From positions 133,837 to 197,836 of the forward strand of contig NZ_JBEDYP020000018.1 of the NCBI RefSeq assembly GCF_040117685.2: DNA of 64,000 nt, given 5' to 3'. Every line of letters begins with the position of its first letter. The stretch's first letter is position 1. Origin of the DNA: Gracilimonas sp040117685 (GTDB taxonomy: Bacteria; Bacteroidota; Rhodothermia; Balneolales; Balneolaceae). Of this stretch, positions 44,865-52,863 are shown piece by piece. The notes beneath the pieces are model-generated. The model did not search any database and had not been told where the DNA came from. It worked only from the letters and a program-made list of their open reading frames with translations. A program made the position numbers and the translations under genes.

Positions 44865-46682
44865 ATGAGTATTAGACGAGACGGTTCAGCTATAAGTGTA
44901 TTCATTATTTCGCTGTTATTGATGGCGGGGTGTAAGACCATGCAAAAGGCAGGAAATAGTGATCCTGAATCGGAGGGGTACAAGCAATACATCAACCCAT
45001 TTAATATATATGCAGAAGACGGTACTCTCATACCTCATCCTTTTGTGGGCGGTTTCAATGCTCCCCGGCCTCAGTTTGTTGATTTAGACGGGGATGGCGA
45101 TCCTGACTTTTTTGTACAGGAGCAAACCGATGAGCTGATGTTATTTGAGCATACCGGAAGTAAGGTTGAAAGTCCGCTGAAATGGCGGTCCAACAAATTT
45201 CAGAACCTGGACATCGGGGAATGGTTTCGCTTTGTGGATATGGATCAGGATGGGGACTTCGACCTGTTAACCGAACAGCCCTACAGTTATATCCGCTATT
45301 ACCGGAATGAAGGCAGTGCCGAAAATCCAAACTTTGAACTGGCCGCTGATTCTCTGAAGGATGTAAACGGTGAGCCCATTTTCTCTGACCGGCAGAATAT
45401 CCCCAATGTCACTGATATAGATTGCGATGGACGGCTGGATCTTTTTATAGGAAGTCTGGACGGAACCCTGGCCCGGTATGAATCGGTAGGCCGAAACGAA
45501 GATCAGATTCCGCAATTTAAGCTGGTAACCAAGCGATTTGAGGATATTGAGATTGTGAAGCAGTTTGGTACCATGCACGGAGCCAATACCATGGCATTTA
45601 TGGATATCGACTCGGACGGAGATCAGGATTTATTCTGGGGTGATTTTTTTGAGCCAAGCATCCTTTTGATTGAGAATACCGGTACTTGTGCCACTCCCGA
45701 TTTCAGAGGAGAACCAAAACCATTTCCACCGTCCAACCCGGTTCAAACCAGCGGATATAACGCTCCTGCCTTAGCCGACTGGGAAGGTGATGGAGATGTG
45801 GATCTGTTTTTAGGAGTTCTGGGTGGGGCTTACAATGCCAACCTCACACTCAGCGATAACCTGTATTTCTTTGAGCAGGAGGAAGGAGAATTCAGCCTTC
45901 AAACCCAACAGTTTATAGATATGATTGATGTGGGAGACGAGAGTATCCCGGCCACCGGCGACCTTGATGGTGATGGGGATATGGATTTACTGCTGGCCAA
46001 TAAAATCGACCCTGCCAATCAAAAGACATCGGTTATTTACCGGTTTGAAAATAAGGGGACTAACTCTGCTCCTGAATTTCACCTGACAGGGACATTGGAT
46101 CTACCCACTGCCTATCACTATGCCCCCGTGCTGGCCGACCTAAATGGAGACGGGCTTGATGACTTGCTGCTGGGCAACTGGAAAGGTAAAATCGCTTTGT
46201 TTATCAATACAGGAAACGGGTTTAAGCAGGAGAAAGAAACCGTAGCCGAACTGGAGCGCGGCAGTAATGCCGTGCCCACCCTTGCTGATATTGATGGTGA
46301 TGGCGACCTGGATTTGCTGGTGGGGGAGTCGGGTGGGGGGCTGCAACTCTTCCGAAACACCGGTTCCAAAGACAATCCGGAATTCAGTTTTGAAAAAGAC
46401 GCCTTCCCGGATGTGGAAGTCCAACATCGAAGTGCCCCGGCCTTTTATGACATAGATGGGGATGGTGACCTTGATTTATTTATGGGAAGTAAAATCGAAG
46501 GCATTCTGTTTTTTGAAAACACAGGCTCACCTTCTCAACCTGAGTTCACTAAGAAAAGAATGCCCTTTGAGGCAGCAACAGCTCAACTATCGGCTCCTCA
46601 TTTTGTTGACTTTGATGGGGATGGCATTGCAGAAATCGTGATAGGAACCCGGGGCGGAGGACTGCTTTTTTATAAGAGGTGA
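44865..46682 (+). CDS. FG-GAP/VCBS repeat lipoprotein
   Basis: About 605 residues from ATG 44865. The start gives a lipoprotein signal (SVFIISLLLMAGC); the frame also opens at 44811, inside the previous gene. Around nine calcium-binding FG-GAP/VCBS repeats follow, each with an acidic loop such as DLDGDGDPDFF, DMDQDGDFDLL, DIDGDGDLDLF. These form an integrin-alpha-like propeller. Location should be the outer membrane or surface. Third gene of the propeller cluster. Confidence 0.88.
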   Translation: MSIRRDGSAISVFIISLLLMAGCKTMQKAGNSDPESEGYKQYINPFNIYAEDGTLIPHPFVGGFNAPRPQFVDLDGDGDPDFFVQEQTDELMLFEHTGSKVESPLKWRSNKFQNLDIGEWFRFVDMDQDGDFDLLTEQPYSYIRYYRNEGSAENPNFELAADSLKDVNGEPIFSDRQNIPNVTDIDCDGRLDLFIGSLDGTLARYESVGRNEDQIPQFKLVTKRFEDIEIVKQFGTMHGANTMAFMDIDSDGDQDLFWGDFFEPSILLIENTGTCATPDFRGEPKPFPPSNPVQTSGYNAPALADWEGDGDVDLFLGVLGGAYNANLTLSDNLYFFEQEEGEFSLQTQQFIDMIDVGDESIPATGDLDGDGDMDLLLANKIDPANQKTSVIYRFENKGTNSAPEFHLTGTLDLPTAYHYAPVLADLNGDGLDDLLLGNWKGKIALFINTGNGFKQEKETVAELERGSNAVPTLADIDGDGDLDLLVGESGGGLQLFRNTGSKDNPEFSFEKDAFPDVEVQHRSAPAFYDIDGDGDLDLFMGSKIEGILFFENTGSPSQPEFTKKRMPFEAATAQLSAPHFVDFDGDGIAEIVIGTRGGGLLFYKR

Positions 46683-46690
46683 GGGCGCTT

Positions 46691-46795
46691 GCCGAACGTC
46701 AGGGATTATGATTTGGATGGAGTGGTTAGATTGATTGCTGGTAAATAAGTTTCCATCGTAACTTGGCCCGTCCGATTTAAAACATATTGTTAGGC
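46691..46795 (-). repeat. attC-like recombination site A
   Basis: 105 bp. On the minus strand it begins GCCTAAC (46795-46789) and ends with GTTCGGC (46697-46691), a one-base variant of GTTRRRY. Internal words (GATTATGA, AAGTTTCCATCG, CGTCCGATTTAAAAC) are shared with sites B and C. The two halves are partly complementary and can fold into an imperfect hairpin. It is the outermost site of the array, after the last cassette. Confidence 0.8.
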
Positions 46796-47332
46796 AAGTG
46801 ACTGGTCTTTTTGACCAATACTTGCTGCCATACGAGCAACGTGCTTATATCTTTCTATTTGAATTGAGTAGATGCTGATGTCAAACAAAATCCAAATAGC
46901 AGCAAAAAATCCTATTGCAGGCATTACAGTAAAGCCAAGTAGTGCAAAAAAGAGTAGAATGGAAATCGCATACCAGTTTACCAATGCTTTCATTCGTATG
47001 ATGCCATTCTTGATGTCAAAGTACAGGTTACCTCTTATAATTTGAGTATAGCTCCATTTGATATCAGGACTAAACGAGTAGCTTTCTCGAAAAGCAAAAG
47101 TGTTATCATCAATTTTCCTGACATCTATACCAATATACTTTGAGTCGAGAATGGACTTTTGAATTTCTTCCTGGGATGGAGCTTGATTGAGTGGAAATAG
47201 GATTTTTGTAGTATAAAATCTAACTGGTATACCAACTTCAAAATACCATCCAACGAACTTATAGCTCAGAAACACTTCCAAGAGTGTAAATAGAAGAACA
47301 AAAAGAAAGACTATTTCTAAACTAGATTCCAT
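46790..47332 (-). CDS. integron cassette gene: membrane protein of unknown function
   Basis: 180 residues. One N-terminal helix (EIVFLFVLLFTLLEVFLSYKFV) and two close helices near the C-terminus (YAISILLFFALLGFTVM, IGFFAAIWILFDISIY), with a polar domain of ~90 residues between. The ATG begins 9 bp after the GTTAGGC core of site B, and the TAA stop lies inside the GCCTAAC box of site A, as is usual for a cassette. AT-rich. No family recognised. Confidence 0.8.
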   Translation of the reverse strand: MESSLEIVFLFVLLFTLLEVFLSYKFVGWYFEVGIPVRFYTTKILFPLNQAPSQEEIQKSILDSKYIGIDVRKIDDNTFAFRESYSFSPDIKWSYTQIIRGNLYFDIKNGIIRMKALVNWYAISILLFFALLGFTVMPAIGFFAAIWILFDISIYSIQIERYKHVARMAASIGQKDQSLA

Positions 47333-47340
47333 TTAAAGTT

Positions 47341-47464
47341 GCCTAACGACCCAGCGCATAAAGGGCGCGCGGATTATAATTTAGTTGAAGTAGCAAAATT
47401 AGTACCTGGCAGTCAAGTTTCCATCGCAGCCCCTCCGCGTCCGATTTAAAAAGCCTTGTTAGGT
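47341..47464 (-). repeat. attC-like recombination site B
   Basis: 124 bp. Reads ACCTAAC (47464-47458) ... GTTAGGC (47347-47341) on the minus strand. Its inner sequence aligns with site C over almost the whole length (CGACCCAG, TTGAAGTAGC, CCTGGCA, TCAAGTTTC, CCGCGTCCGATTTAAA). The arms AACTTGACTG and TAGTTGAAG-type words pair imperfectly, giving the folded form that integrases recognise. Confidence 0.85.
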
Positions 47465-47477
47465 GTTTTTTCTATAG

Positions 47478-48074
47478 TCAAAAACAAAGTGTTTCACTGT
47501 GTTCTAATACAATCGAGTTATTGACTATTGAAAATTCTTTATTTCCTGGGGAAATTGACCCAAACATTTTCGAGATCATAATTTCTGTTTCTCCCGAATC
47601 AAAATTTATCCTCAGAGTACCTGAACCTTCTTCTATTTCTATCCAAACATCATATTTAGAAAAAATATAAGTATCAAAATCCTTTGAATAGAGGCTTTCC
47701 TCGTATTCAGCTTCAATATTTGTTGAGTCCTTAAATACATATTGAATTTTTAAACCGTTTGGAATCGCTTCGACTTTTGTTTTTGAGTCGGAAAAAAGAT
47801 TAAGATGACTATCGTCAACTATTATAGAGTCCGCAATTCCATCTGCTCGGCAAGCGTCGATATAATCATTTCTTGAGAGAGATTTCAAAGAAGAAAGATT
47901 ATCTGGGGTTTCTCCATACTTATCTTCAAAAACCAACACTGCATCAATTAGATCAGAAAAAGGGATATACACAAGTGATTCTTTGTCATGGAAAGGAGAC
48001 GTATCGAAATCTTCTTTTGTGCATGAGAAAACAAAAGAGGCTACTAGTAAAAACAAAAGAATTAGCTTGGGCAT
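47478..48074 (-). CDS. integron cassette gene: putative lipoprotein
   Basis: 198 residues from ATG 48074, which lies 11 bp after the core of site C. The frame also opens at a TTG at 48080. Lipoprotein signal: PKLILLFLLVASFVFSC, with Cys at about 18. The mature part is acidic and without recognisable motifs (DLIDAVLVFEDKYGETP, SGTLRINFDSGETEIM). The gene is AT-rich compared with flanking chromosomal genes. Probably envelope-located; function unknown. Confidence 0.8.
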   Translation of the reverse strand: MPKLILLFLLVASFVFSCTKEDFDTSPFHDKESLVYIPFSDLIDAVLVFEDKYGETPDNLSSLKSLSRNDYIDACRADGIADSIIVDDSHLNLFSDSKTKVEAIPNGLKIQYVFKDSTNIEAEYEESLYSKDFDTYIFSKYDVWIEIEEGSGTLRINFDSGETEIMISKMFGSISPGNKEFSIVNNSIVLEHSETLCF

Positions 48075-48084
48075 ATTCAAAAAT

Positions 48085-48206
48085 ACCTAACGACCCAGAG
48101 TTTAAACGGCGCGGGGATTATGACTTGGTTGAAGTAGCGAAATTAATTCCTGGCAATCAAGTTTCATCGCACCTCGTCCGCGTCCGATTTAAAACGCTTG
48201 TTAGGC
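48085..48206 (-). repeat. attC-like recombination site C
   Basis: 122 bp. On the minus strand it begins GCCTAAC (48206-48200) and ends GTTAGGT (48091-48085). Self-pairing words are evident: CTTGGTTG on the left against CAATCAAG on the right, and CGCGG near both ends. Highly similar to site B. Confidence 0.87.
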
Positions 48207-48208
48207 GT

Positions 48209-48709
48209 TTACAGGAAAACATGATCTATAATTAAGTTATTATTTTCGAACTCAATTTTTACTGTTTCCTGCCGATGATCAACAAAGCTCATCGTCTGCT
48301 TATCAAAATCGAACCTATGAGTGTATGTTCCACCTTCATTGCATCTAAACTTTCTAAAGAGTGGGTAAGTCCAATAATTTTTTGAAATGTAATGAGCTGT
48401 TACTCTGTAGAAAATTGTTGAATCTGACTCAAAAAATAATTCTACATCATTAATCCACATTGCATGAGCTGGTTCAACTAGTTGTCTTTTCCATTCATAT
48501 TTCAATAATTCTACATTTGATAATAAACTATCACTTGGTAATTCATAAGTAGGAGTAAAACTATATATGCTACTATCATTCTGTTGATGGTCAAAATCAT
48601 AGATTGCGTGCTGTTCCCAATATTTTTCCCAAAAATAGTCACAGTAAAAATTGTAGAGTAGGGCAACTACAACAATTGAAGCTAGTATGGTTAATGTTTT
48701 CTTGATTAT
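48209..48709 (-). CDS. integron cassette gene without a clear start codon
   Basis: The frame is open from 48715 to the TAA at 48209, but the first usual start codon is a TTG at 48505. The part upstream of that encodes a convincing membrane anchor (KKTLTILASIVVVALLYNFY) followed by aromatic-rich sequence, so the true start is probably near 48709-48703, where only ATA or ATC codons occur. This means a non-standard start, a sequence error, or decay. The stop is 3 bp from the box of site C. The product would have about 166 residues, one N-terminal helix and an extracytoplasmic domain of unknown type. Confidence 0.6.
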   Translation of the reverse strand: MIKKTLTILASIVVVALLYNFYCDYFWEKYWEQHAIYDFDHQQNDSSIYSFTPTYELPSDSLLSNVELLKYEWKRQLVEPAHAMWINDVELFFESDSTIFYRVTAHYISKNYWTYPLFRKFRCNEGGTYTHRFDFDKQTMSFVDHRQETVKIEFENNNLIIDHVFL

Positions 48710-48718
48710 ATTGGATTA

Positions 48719-48935
48719 AAACGCCTAACATATTAATATGCGACATGGGCTATCATGTAAGACGTCGTATAAAGTTCAGAAATCATGTATTACAAGCGAT
48801 CGAGGGGCATTATTGGTTTTTAGGCGAAGAAAATGCCGCATATCTTCGTCGGATAAAATCCTAATACTTTGTAAGGAATTGACTTCCCATCGCTCTGTCA
48901 ATATAAAACATACAACTATTAATTCAACGGTAGTT
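48719..48935. other. putative attI region of a relic integron
   Basis: Holds a GTTAGGC core (on the minus strand, 48728-48722) just before the first cassette, but the sequence beyond it (48729-48935) does not match the attC consensus. This is the pattern of an attI/first-cassette junction. About 210 bp separate it from the ORF start at 48936 on the other strand, similar to intI-attI spacing in known integrons. No other gene is credible here. Confidence 0.5.
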
Positions 48936-48971
48936 ATGGATAAATCAAAATTGTTAGAGCAGCTTAGGTAA
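48936..48971 (+). pseudogene. possible 5' remnant of the integron integrase gene
   Basis: Eleven codons, MDKSKLLEQLR, then TAA. Integron integrases begin with a similar helix (for instance VLDQLRERIR in IntI1). The orientation, divergent from the cassettes and at the attI end of the array, is where intI belongs. Downstream sequence does not continue as an integrase in any frame, so the gene would be truncated. The match is short and could be chance. Confidence 0.3.
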
Positions 48972-49026
48972 GAAAAAAAATAAGACGGCAACTACATCAA
49001 AATCCCGGTAGATCTTATATAAATCG

Positions 49027-49048
49027 TCCATCGAAAATCGGTCGCTCG
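49027..49048. repeat. short repeat shared with 33413-33434
   Basis: The 22 bases differ at one position from 33413-33434 (core AAAATCGGTCGCTCG). Each copy begins with the TCCATC word that also occurs within the attC sites. The rest of the stretch from 48972 to 49138 shows only loosely repeat-like sequence (GTAGGAATGAC) and no gene. Confidence 0.7.
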
Positions 49049-49138
49049 ATCATTCGCAAATCTAACAGCCTGATTACTGCCTTTGTAGGAATGACAAAAA
49101 GGGGTCAGCAATGACAGGGTAGGGAAAGAGTAAGGTCC

Positions 49139-50623
49139 TCACCCAAACTTTTTCACCAGCTCCCAGCGTTTTACCTTGCCGGTGCCGGTTTTGGGAAAGT
49201 CTTTGACGATCTTCAGCTCTTTAGGAATTTTGAAGTCGGTAAGGTGGGATTTTAATTCCTCCCGGATTTCTTCCAGCACCGGAGTTCTACCATTCTTTAG
49301 AGTTACCACAGCCGTTACTTTTTGTCCCCATTCCTCATCCGGGAGGCCAATTACCACGGCTTCATCTATGGTGGAGAGCTTTCGCATGGCTTCTTCCACT
49401 TCAGTGGGATTCACATTTTCACCGCCGGTTATGATAAGGTCGCTACGGCGAGATTCGATAAATAAATGTCCAAATCCGTTCATATGTCCGTAATCACCGG
49501 TGTTAAACCAGCCATCGTCATCAAAACGGTTCTCGTTTTCGTTGGTGTCATAATAGCCATCAAAAACCTGCGGGCCTTTCAGCCAAAGTGCACCCGACTG
49601 ATTTTTCCCTAACACTTTTCCATTGTCATCCCGTATCTGCATTTCATTGGGAGGAAAGGGCTTGCCGACGCTCTTGAGCGGCGTGTACATGCCGGAAGGA
49701 GCAAGCAGGGGGTTGGCTATAATTTGGGCACAGGTTTCCGTCATCCCGTAACTGGATACGATAGGAATGCCGCGCTCGGCTGATTTTTTTAAGAGGGTTT
49801 CAGAAATCGGTCCGCCCCCCAACAAAATAGACTTAAATTCCCGGTGGGTTTTAAACAGGGGATCATCCAACAGGCGCTTAAGCATGGTTGGAACCAGGGA
49901 AGCGGCCTGAAAGCGTTTATTTTCCCCCAGAAACTCCTTTACCATCTCCTCATGAAATTCACCCAGTCGGTAAATCGCTGTGTCATAAATTACGGAGCGA
50001 ATGATAATGGAAATTCCTCCGATGTGATTCAAGGGGAGGCAGAGGAGCCAAAAGTGGTTAGGGTCGGGCTTGAAGTTCTGAGCGGAGGCTTTTGCCGCAC
50101 TTAAAATTTGGCGGCGTTTTAGGGGAACGGCCTTGGGTTTGCTGGTGGTACCGGAGGTGAAAAAGTAACCGAAGATCCGGGAGTCTTTAATGGAGTCGGG
50201 TTCCGGAAGGTCTATGTTTCGCACATCGTGTGTGAAAGCATTCAGGAAAAAATTCTCGTCCATCTTTACCACATGATCATCTCCAAGTCGCCGCCGGTTT
50301 CCCGTGTCAGTAAAAACGAGTACAGGTTTGAGCGCTTCGAGGTATTCCTTTAGTTCATCGTCTTTAACTTTGGGGTTGATGGGGATGAAGGGGATACCCA
50401 GTTTCCAGCAGGCGGCAATTCCGAATATCAGCATATCGCTTGATTCCGAAAGGAAGGCAACCGGCCACTTGAGCGAATCGGCCTTTTCTTCAACCAGGTC
50501 TTTGAAGAAAGCGGTGAAGCGTTCTAAATCACTGTAGGTGTACATGCCATGCTGAGAAGACAGAAACACGTGCGGTGTTTCCTTTTTCTTAAACTCAAAC
50601 ATATGTAACCGTGACTTAAACAT
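49139..50623 (-). CDS. menE: 2-succinylbenzoate--CoA ligase
   Basis: 494 residues (or 487 from the Met at 50602). Adenylate-forming enzyme: FFTSGTTSKPKAVP is the ATP loop, SSYGMTETCAQI the A5 motif, WFNTGDYG the Asp-containing motif, and K in KTGTGKVKRWE the C-terminal catalytic lysine. It activates o-succinylbenzoate with CoA in menaquinone synthesis. The assignment within the large family rests on its operon with menC and menA. Confidence 0.9.
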   Translation of the reverse strand: MFKSRLHMFEFKKKETPHVFLSSQHGMYTYSDLERFTAFFKDLVEEKADSLKWPVAFLSESSDMLIFGIAACWKLGIPFIPINPKVKDDELKEYLEALKPVLVFTDTGNRRRLGDDHVVKMDENFFLNAFTHDVRNIDLPEPDSIKDSRIFGYFFTSGTTSKPKAVPLKRRQILSAAKASAQNFKPDPNHFWLLCLPLNHIGGISIIIRSVIYDTAIYRLGEFHEEMVKEFLGENKRFQAASLVPTMLKRLLDDPLFKTHREFKSILLGGGPISETLLKKSAERGIPIVSSYGMTETCAQIIANPLLAPSGMYTPLKSVGKPFPPNEMQIRDDNGKVLGKNQSGALWLKGPQVFDGYYDTNENENRFDDDGWFNTGDYGHMNGFGHLFIESRRSDLIITGGENVNPTEVEEAMRKLSTIDEAVVIGLPDEEWGQKVTAVVTLKNGRTPVLEEIREELKSHLTDFKIPKELKIVKDFPKTGTGKVKRWELVKKFG

Positions 50624-50627
50624 ATAC

Positions 50628-51698
50628 TTAAAATAACTTTTTTAATCCTTCCATATCCAGTGAAATTCCCAAGCCGGCTTTTTGTGGGAATCGAATGACG
50701 GGATTGTTCATCCATTCATCCGAACTGATGTCTTCGCTCAACAAACTTCCGGTGGCCAAACCATGTGCCCTATTTTGATTTCCCAAACCCGCTGCGAGGA
50801 TGGAGGTCATTGCCCTTCCCACTGCTGATTCGAGCATAGTTGTAACCACCACTTCTATATTATGAGTATCTGCTGTACGTTTTGTTACGAAAATAGTATC
50901 GAGTGTACCCAATAGCATAGGTTTAAAAATAAACAGGCTGCCGGCCTTAAGCTCTGATAGTTTAGTGGCACCCTTTTTGTTCCGTAAAGATTCGTCTGCA
51001 GCAACGGGAGTTTTTACAGCTTCATGAACAGCGGCCATGTCTGAAAAATGATCCTTATGAACCGGTTGTTCACAATACTCAATGTTCAAAGAATCCAGGG
51101 CCTTCAGATTTTGTATGGCTTCGTCTTTGGTCCAGCCTTGATTGGCATCAATCCTGATTGCCAGGTCCGGAAATTGGTTTCGGAGGTCCTGCAGCAACTT
51201 GAGCTCAGTATTAAAGTTCCGGCCTGCTTTAATCTTTAAAGTGGTGAATCCCCGGTCAATTAAATCCTTTGCCTTGCTGATTGCCTGTGCAGGCTCTTGT
51301 ATCGAAAGGGTGGCGTTGGCTTTAACCGTCTCCGGGAAATCAGGAAAAAGAAATGTACCCAATGGTTTGTTGGCTTTTTTTGCCTCCAGGTCATGTAAAA
51401 GGGTATCGAGGCCAAAGCTAAGCGAAGGGAACCGGTGAATTTGATCCAGCATCCCCAAGGTTTGTTTTCCATCGCCCGAGCGTATGCTTTCCTGCAGGTG
51501 TTTATGATTAACCTTCAGGACTTCTATAACCTGTTCAATGGACTCATCAGAAAAACCCGGGAGAGGAGCAATTTCACCATAGGCTTCAATATCACCTTCC
51601 TTGTAAATCAACACGATGCCTTCCCGGTGCGAAAACTCCTCCCCGGCAGTCCGAAATGGCTGTTTAAAGGGGAGGCGGTATGTGCAAACTTCCAGCAT
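50628..51698 (-). CDS. menC: o-succinylbenzoate synthase
   Basis: 356 residues, enolase superfamily. The catalytic lysine is in TLKIKAG, metal ligands in IRIDANQGW, EYCEQPV and VAADESLR, and a second lysine in LFIFKPMLLG. It dehydrates SHCHC to o-succinylbenzoate. Its ATG overlaps the menA stop by one base (TAATG), and menE follows 4 bp after its own stop. Confidence 0.92.
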   Translation of the reverse strand: MLEVCTYRLPFKQPFRTAGEEFSHREGIVLIYKEGDIEAYGEIAPLPGFSDESIEQVIEVLKVNHKHLQESIRSGDGKQTLGMLDQIHRFPSLSFGLDTLLHDLEAKKANKPLGTFLFPDFPETVKANATLSIQEPAQAISKAKDLIDRGFTTLKIKAGRNFNTELKLLQDLRNQFPDLAIRIDANQGWTKDEAIQNLKALDSLNIEYCEQPVHKDHFSDMAAVHEAVKTPVAADESLRNKKGATKLSELKAGSLFIFKPMLLGTLDTIFVTKRTADTHNIEVVVTTMLESAVGRAMTSILAAGLGNQNRAHGLATGSLLSEDISSDEWMNNPVIRFPQKAGLGISLDMEGLKKLF

Positions 51699-52636
51699 TA
51701 ATTCATTAATATACCAATGGAAAGGAGCACTCCGAAAATAACCATGTATTGTGCCGTTCGTTCCAGCATGGGGTTGAGCTGTTTTTTGTCTTCTTCTGTC
51801 CAGATTCTATGGGTGTAATATACAGCAAGGGGTAAACTCAGGTATGGCAACATAATCCATACATTATAATCAAGCTGCACATAAATGTGTGGGGGAACGG
51901 CAAAGGCCACGAGCACCATCAGCAGGTATTCAAATTTGAGGGTGATTTCCCCAAACAACACACCAATGGTTCGCTTTCCGGATTTCCGGTCTTGCTCCAC
52001 ATCGCGCAGATTATTGACAACCAGGATATTCACACATAGTCCGCCCACGGCAAGGGATGCCCAGAACGAAGCTTCCGACCATTCCAGTGCATTCACATAA
52101 TAAGTGGTCATAACCGCGACTATCCCGAAAAAGATAAACACAAAGATATCGCCGAGTCCATTATAACCCAGAGGGAAAGGCCCGCCGGTATAAAGCACGC
52201 CAAATATCAGTGACAAAACCCCGATCACTAAAACAATCCAACCGGCAGCCCAAACCAGATACAGTCCCAGAACAAAAGCCAGCCCCATGGTAAGGATGGT
52301 AGCTTTTTTCATGGCTTCAGCGGAAATGAGACCCGCCGCCGTAGCCCTTCGGAAGCCAATACGCTCGTCGGTATCCGAACCTTTCACAAAGTCAAAGTAG
52401 TCGTTGGCGAAATTGGTACCTATCTGAATAAGGAAAGCACAGACCAAAGCCACTGATGTATTGATCCAGTTCAGAGAGTGTGACTGCCAGGCAAGGGAAG
52501 CACCTACTAAAATGGGAACCAGCGCAGCAGCAAGGGTTTGTGGTCGGGCAGCTTCAACCCAAAGCGCAAATTTTGATTCTTTCAACAGTAAAAATTCGGT
52601 GAATGATTGTGGATAACTAATTTGCTGAAGATACAA
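51698..52636 (-). CDS. menA: 1,4-dihydroxy-2-naphthoate polyprenyltransferase
   Basis: 312 residues, UbiA family with eight or nine helices. The first Asp-rich motif is NFANDYFDFVKGSDTD, the second VEQDRKSGKRT. It attaches the polyprenyl tail to DHNA in the membrane, giving demethylmenaquinone. It is the first gene of menA-menC-menE; menB lies separately near the right end of the window. Menaquinone is probably the main respiratory quinone. Confidence 0.93.
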   Translation of the reverse strand: MYLQQISYPQSFTEFLLLKESKFALWVEAARPQTLAAALVPILVGASLAWQSHSLNWINTSVALVCAFLIQIGTNFANDYFDFVKGSDTDERIGFRRATAAGLISAEAMKKATILTMGLAFVLGLYLVWAAGWIVLVIGVLSLIFGVLYTGGPFPLGYNGLGDIFVFIFFGIVAVMTTYYVNALEWSEASFWASLAVGGLCVNILVVNNLRDVEQDRKSGKRTIGVLFGEITLKFEYLLMVLVAFAVPPHIYVQLDYNVWIMLPYLSLPLAVYYTHRIWTEEDKKQLNPMLERTAQYMVIFGVLLSIGILMN

Positions 52637-52791
52637 CTTTTGGAAAGGGCTTAAAAAGTGAAGTCAATTCATTTTGGGGAAAAATATATTAAGCTAAACC
52701 ACATCTGGAAGCGCTTTTGAGTAAAATAATTAAGTCATAAATTCAAAATGTTTATATTTATTAATTGTTAAAAAAGAAACAACTAAATTAT

Positions 52792-52823
52792 TTGCGTATA
52801 ATTAAACCGTAGCTTTATATTTG
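52792..52823 (+). promoter_or_regulatory. Bacteroidota-type promoter of glnN
   Basis: TTG at 52792-52794 and TATATTTG at 52816-52823 (TAnnTTTG), 21 bases apart, 41 bp before the ATG, in a very AT-rich leader. Confidence 0.5.
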
Positions 52824-52863
52824 GTCGTCATTTTTACTTAATAACAAAATTATTTTAAAAATC

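Noticed and set aside
47873..48235. Plus-strand ORF crossing site C
   Set aside because: It runs antisense to a cassette gene and through the attC palindrome; codon pattern is that of a shadow.
46684..48728. Array as a simple transposon or IS cluster
   Set aside because: No transposase, no terminal inverted repeats around the whole unit, and each gene has its own bounded palindrome.
48738..48991. ORFs on both strands in the putative attI region
   Set aside because: Composition is not protein-like; only the last 11 codons of the plus-strand one (from 48936) resemble a gene start, reported separately.
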